A stretch of 64,000 nt of DNA from Hyphomicrobiales bacterium (GTDB lineage Bacteria; Pseudomonadota; Alphaproteobacteria; Rhizobiales; Kaistiaceae): assembly GCA_017305635.1 (NCBI GenBank), contig JAFKKF010000008.1, forward strand, positions 372,001 to 436,000. Direction: 5' to 3'. Position numbers and translations under genes: made by a program. Each line of letters opens with the position of its first letter. The stretch's first letter is position 1. The notes under the pieces were generated by a model that did no database searches, had not been told where the DNA came from, and saw only the letters and a program-made list of their open reading frames with translations. This document shows, one piece after another, positions 61,585-64,000 of the stretch.

Positions 61585-62849
61585 GCCTTCAGGTTCTCCT
61601 CCGTCGTGACCTCGATCCGCGCATTCGGGCGCGCGAAGAAGTCCGGTTGCAATTTCGTGCCGAGCCCCGGCCGGTCGGGCAGGCCGAGCATGCCGTCGCG
61701 GATGTCGATGCGGTCGGTGACGACGTCGTTGTACCAGCCGTCGGTATAGGCGCGTACCGTCTCCATGATCAGCCCGTTCGGCGCCGAGAGCATGAGGTGG
61801 CTCGCCGCCCAGAGCGCCACCGGCCCGATCGTGTCGTGACAGGTAAGCGGCAGGTAGCTGGTATCGGCCATCGCCGCGATCTTGCGGCCCTCGGTCAGCC
61901 CGCCGCCCCAGGAAAGGTCGGGCATGACGATGTCGGTGGCGCCCTTCTCGATCCACGGCCGGAAGCCGAAGCGCGTGAACACGCGCTCGCTCTGGCAGAT
62001 CGGGATGCTCGTCTCCCGCTTCAGCCGCACATAGGCATCGACATTGTCGGGCGGCATGATCTCTTCGAGCCACATGATGTCATAGGGCGCGAGCGCCCTG
62101 GCGATGCGCACAGCCGAGGGCAGGTCCCAGCGCGCATGGCCCTCGATGGCGATGTCCATGCGGTCGCCGACGGCCTTCCGGATATCCTCGACGATCGCGA
62201 TGCCGCGCTTCAGGTCGTCGTTGGAGATGGCGTGGCCGAGGGTGCCGGCGGCGGTCACCGCGCCCCAGACGACCATCGGCTCGCGCTCCTTGCCGGGGCC
62301 GGAGAGGGTCGGCCCGAACTGGTCGAAGGGCCAGATCTTCATCGCCGTGATCCCCTGCCTGAGCAGGTCCTCGGCGAGCTCGCCGGCGCGTCCGTTGAGC
62401 CAGGCGTCGAGGTCGGGATATTTGCCCGCTCCGACGCAGGTATTGTAGATGCGCACGCGCTCGCGGCTCCGCCCGCCGAGGATGGCGTAGATCGGCTGCC
62501 CGGCGATCTGGCCGAGCAGGTCCCAGAGCGCCACGTCGAGCGCCGAGATCGCGCGCATCTCCGCGCCCATGGGGCCGCAGAAATTGATCAGCGCGAACAT
62601 GCTCGACCAGTGGTTCTCGATGTCGCGCGGGTCGCGCCCGATGAGCAGCGGCGCCAGCACGTCATGGACGATCGAGGCCACCGCCCGCGGCAGGTAGTAG
62701 GTCTCGCCGAGGCCGATCAGGCCGGTATCGGTATAGACCTGGACCCAGAGGTTGTTGGGCAGCGCCTGGCGCGCGGTGGCGTTCCGCTTCGCCCACTCCG
62801 CCTGCGGCAGCGCCTCGAACCAGATCGTCTCGACCTTGGTGATTTTCAT
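61578..62849 (-). CDS. Enolase-superfamily sugar-acid dehydratase
   Basis: A 423-aa mandelate racemase/muconate-lactonizing family protein. The N-terminal capping domain covers about 1-130 (LIGLGETYYLPRAVASIVHD). The barrel carries TAMKIWPFDQFGP, the metal region AIEGHARWDLPSAVRIARA, YDIMWLEEIMPPDNVDAYVR and the acid/base end ADTSYLPLTCHDTIGPVALW. The layout resembles D-galactonate-type dehydratases. It would dehydrate a sugar acid to a 2-keto-3-deoxy acid, the substrate for the neighbouring aldolase. The exact sugar is not assigned. Confidence 0.88.
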   Translation of the reverse strand: MKITKVETIWFEALPQAEWAKRNATARQALPNNLWVQVYTDTGLIGLGETYYLPRAVASIVHDVLAPLLIGRDPRDIENHWSSMFALINFCGPMGAEMRAISALDVALWDLLGQIAGQPIYAILGGRSRERVRIYNTCVGAGKYPDLDAWLNGRAGELAEDLLRQGITAMKIWPFDQFGPTLSGPGKEREPMVVWGAVTAAGTLGHAISNDDLKRGIAIVEDIRKAVGDRMDIAIEGHARWDLPSAVRIARALAPYDIMWLEEIMPPDNVDAYVRLKRETSIPICQSERVFTRFGFRPWIEKGATDIVMPDLSWGGGLTEGRKIAAMADTSYLPLTCHDTIGPVALWAASHLMLSAPNGLIMETVRAYTDGWYNDVVTDRIDIRDGMLGLPDRPGLGTKLQPDFFARPNARIEVTTEENLKAW

Positions 62850-62897
62850 TCCTGTTTCCTCCCGGCGTCGTTTCCCGCGCCGCGCGTTGCACCCTCA

Positions 62898-63060
62898 ATC
62901 GTCATGGCCGGCACTCGGGACCGGCGCAGCCGGCCCGAGCACAAGCCTTTTGTGCCGGCCATCCACGACTTTGTTGGTGTTGTTGCGTGCCCTCGCGAGC
63001 GCTGTCCCTGTCTCGATGAAACAATCCGTGGATGGCCGGCACAAGGCCGGCCATGACGAT
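62898..63060. repeat. Nested palindromic intergenic repeat
   Basis: A 15-bp outer pair (ATCGTCATGGCCGGC at 62898-62912, GCCGGCCATGACGAT at 63046-63060) encloses an 18-bp inner pair (62950-62967 and 63027-63044). The centre holds a short unrelated loop. From 63080 to 63140 another GC-rich CCCTCCCC/GGGGAGG-type unit follows. The 300-base gap between the dehydratase and transporter genes holds no gene. It resembles mobile palindromic repeats of Rhizobiales. Confidence 0.8.
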
Positions 63061-63152
63061 TTGAGGCAACGGTGCCGCGGCGGATCCTCCCCTGCGAAGC
63101 GGGGGAGGGGGACCGGCGAAGCCGGTGGAGGGGGCGCCAAATGCACCATCGC

Positions 63153-64000
63153 CTAGCCCTTCACCGCGCCGGCCGTGAGTCCGCGCAGGATGTGGCGCTG
63201 GATGGCGAGGTAGAACGCGACCGGCAGCACCGAGAACATCACCCCCGCCGCCATCAGCACGAAGAGCGGCGTGTCGAGCTGCGTGATCAGCGTCGCGAGG
63301 CCGAGCGAGCCCGTATAGAGGTCGCTCTGGGTGATCAGCGCCGACGAGAAGAGATACTCGTTCCAGCTCGAGAAGAAGGCGACGACGCTGACCGCCACCA
63401 GACCCGGCCTGGTCAGCGGCAGCATGATCCGCCAGAGCGCCGCCGTGTGGCTGCAGCCGTCGACCAGCGCCGCCTCGACCAGTTCGCGCGGCACCGCGTC
63501 GAAGGAGCTCTTCAGGATCCAGGTGCAGAGCGGCACCACGAAGGCCGCGTGCAGGAAGGCGAGCGCCGTGAGGTTGTCGGTCCAGCCGAAGGTGCGGAAG
63601 AGGGTGAGTTCCGGCGCCACGATCATCGCGCCCGGCATGATCTGCGTGAACAGAAGGAACAGGCCGAGGAGGTTCTGCCCGCGCCAGCGGAGCCGCGACA
63701 GGGCATAGGCTGCCGGCACCACGACGATCAGCGTCGCCGCCACCACGATCGCCGCGACGAAGGTCGATTTCAGCAGCCAGTCGACGATCGGCTTGTCCTC
63801 GAAGAGGTGCCGGAAGTTCGACCATTCGAAGCCGCGCGGCAGGAGCGAAGGCGGCCAGCTCAGCGAATATTCGCTCGGCTGGATGGCGTTCAGCACCATC
63901 CAGTAGACCGGGAAGAGGAGGACGAAGCAGACGACGAGGATCAGCGCCGCGCGCAGGATCGCGGCCACCGCCGCCGTACGGTCGGTGCGCGAGGCCGGGT
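63153..64000 (-). CDS. Carbohydrate ABC transporter permease (MalG/UgpE type), 5' end outside the window
   Basis: At least 271 aa of an inner-membrane permease. Six membrane segments are expected: AILRAALILVVCFVLLFPVY near the start and FVAAIVVAATLIVVVPAAYA are two of them. The EAA-loop motif coupling it to the ATPase is seen in LVEAALVDGCSHTAALWRIM with PLTRPG. A GTG at 63968 is a possible start, but the open frame continues past the window edge (reading RTDRTAAV), so the true start is probably at or beyond the edge. It likely imports the sugar or sugar acid used by the neighbouring enzymes. Confidence 0.93.
   Translation of the reverse strand, partial: PASRTDRTAAVAAILRAALILVVCFVLLFPVYWMVLNAIQPSEYSLSWPPSLLPRGFEWSNFRHLFEDKPIVDWLLKSTFVAAIVVAATLIVVVPAAYALSRLRWRGQNLLGLFLLFTQIMPGAMIVAPELTLFRTFGWTDNLTALAFLHAAFVVPLCTWILKSSFDAVPRELVEAALVDGCSHTAALWRIMLPLTRPGLVAVSVVAFFSSWNEYLFSSALITQSDLYTGSLGLATLITQLDTPLFVLMAAGVMFSVLPVAFYLAIQRHILRGLTAGAVKG

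Noticed and set aside
62902-63825. 307-aa minus-strand frame overlapping the ABC permease
   Set aside because: A frame-shifted reading of the permease gene that continues into palindromic repeats; the permease frame has membrane helices and the EAA motif.

Overview
The window is chromosomal DNA of a high-GC alphaproteobacterium, almost certainly order Hyphomicrobiales (Rhizobiales). Evidence: an Irr-type Fur-family regulator divergent from fabA-fabB-fabI, an ActSR/RegBA redox two-component pair, DUF2852 and DUF1508 proteins, a short-form intracellular PHB depolymerase, and GTA-like phage tail genes. I cannot name the genus from sequence alone.

Positions 1 to about 24,250 form an accessory region that ends at a tRNA-Ser(GGA) gene (24248-24337, minus). 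From left to right it holds a truncated exported DUF411-like gene, a PilZ protein, and a Zn/Cd/Pb P-type ATPase divergent from its MerR regulator. Next is a compact arsenic operon: arsR, a thioredoxin-type arsenate reductase, a glutaredoxin-type arsenate reductase and an aquaglyceroporin. A decayed siphophage/GTA-like prophage follows (5604-19243), read leftwards: HTH remnant, small gene, GpA-type terminase, gpW, portal, then tail genes DUF2460 (5'-truncated), DUF2163, NlpC/P60, a 1307-aa tail tip protein, DUF2793 and one more structural gene. Capsid, protease, tail tube and tape measure genes are missing. In their place sit a DUF488 gene and a convergent gene of unknown function, and an Abi_C-like gene is inserted between DUF2460 and DUF2163. 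The accessory region ends with a plus-strand operon: a small nuclease-like gene, a possible short ORF, a full-length type I restriction subunit HsdR and a YgjP-like metallohydrolase, with no hsdM or hsdS.

Positions 24,400 to 51,000 look like core chromosome: msrA, a CHAD protein, mepA, lepA, and the translation cluster infC-rpmI-rplT-pheS-pheT. That cluster carries three interlopers: a Rieske oxygenase, an ABM-domain monooxygenase and a DHFR-like reductase. It continues into two tandem cyclic-nucleotide-binding proteins. infC appears to start at an AUU codon. Then come an alpha/beta hydrolase, a GNAT acetyltransferase, fabI/fabB/fabA, irr, an SH3 protein, a LacI regulator with three operator-like sites, moeB, a second YgjP-like gene, DUF2852 and phaZ.

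Positions 50,000 to 64,000 hold actS-actR, a PLP-dependent decarboxylase, and a catabolic neighbourhood. The latter contains an E1alpha-E1beta-lipoyl fusion dehydrogenase, an Ldh2-type dehydrogenase, a degenerate SDR, a GntR regulator, an intact SDR, an HpcH/HpaI aldolase, a D-2-hydroxyacid dehydrogenase, an enolase-superfamily dehydratase and the start of a sugar ABC transporter. This set suggests use of a sugar acid or polyol through dehydration and aldol cleavage. An identical 11-bp motif lies in front of the E1 fusion gene and the intact SDR, and may mark one regulon. Large palindromic intergenic repeats occur at 40.4, 59.5 and 63.0 kb.
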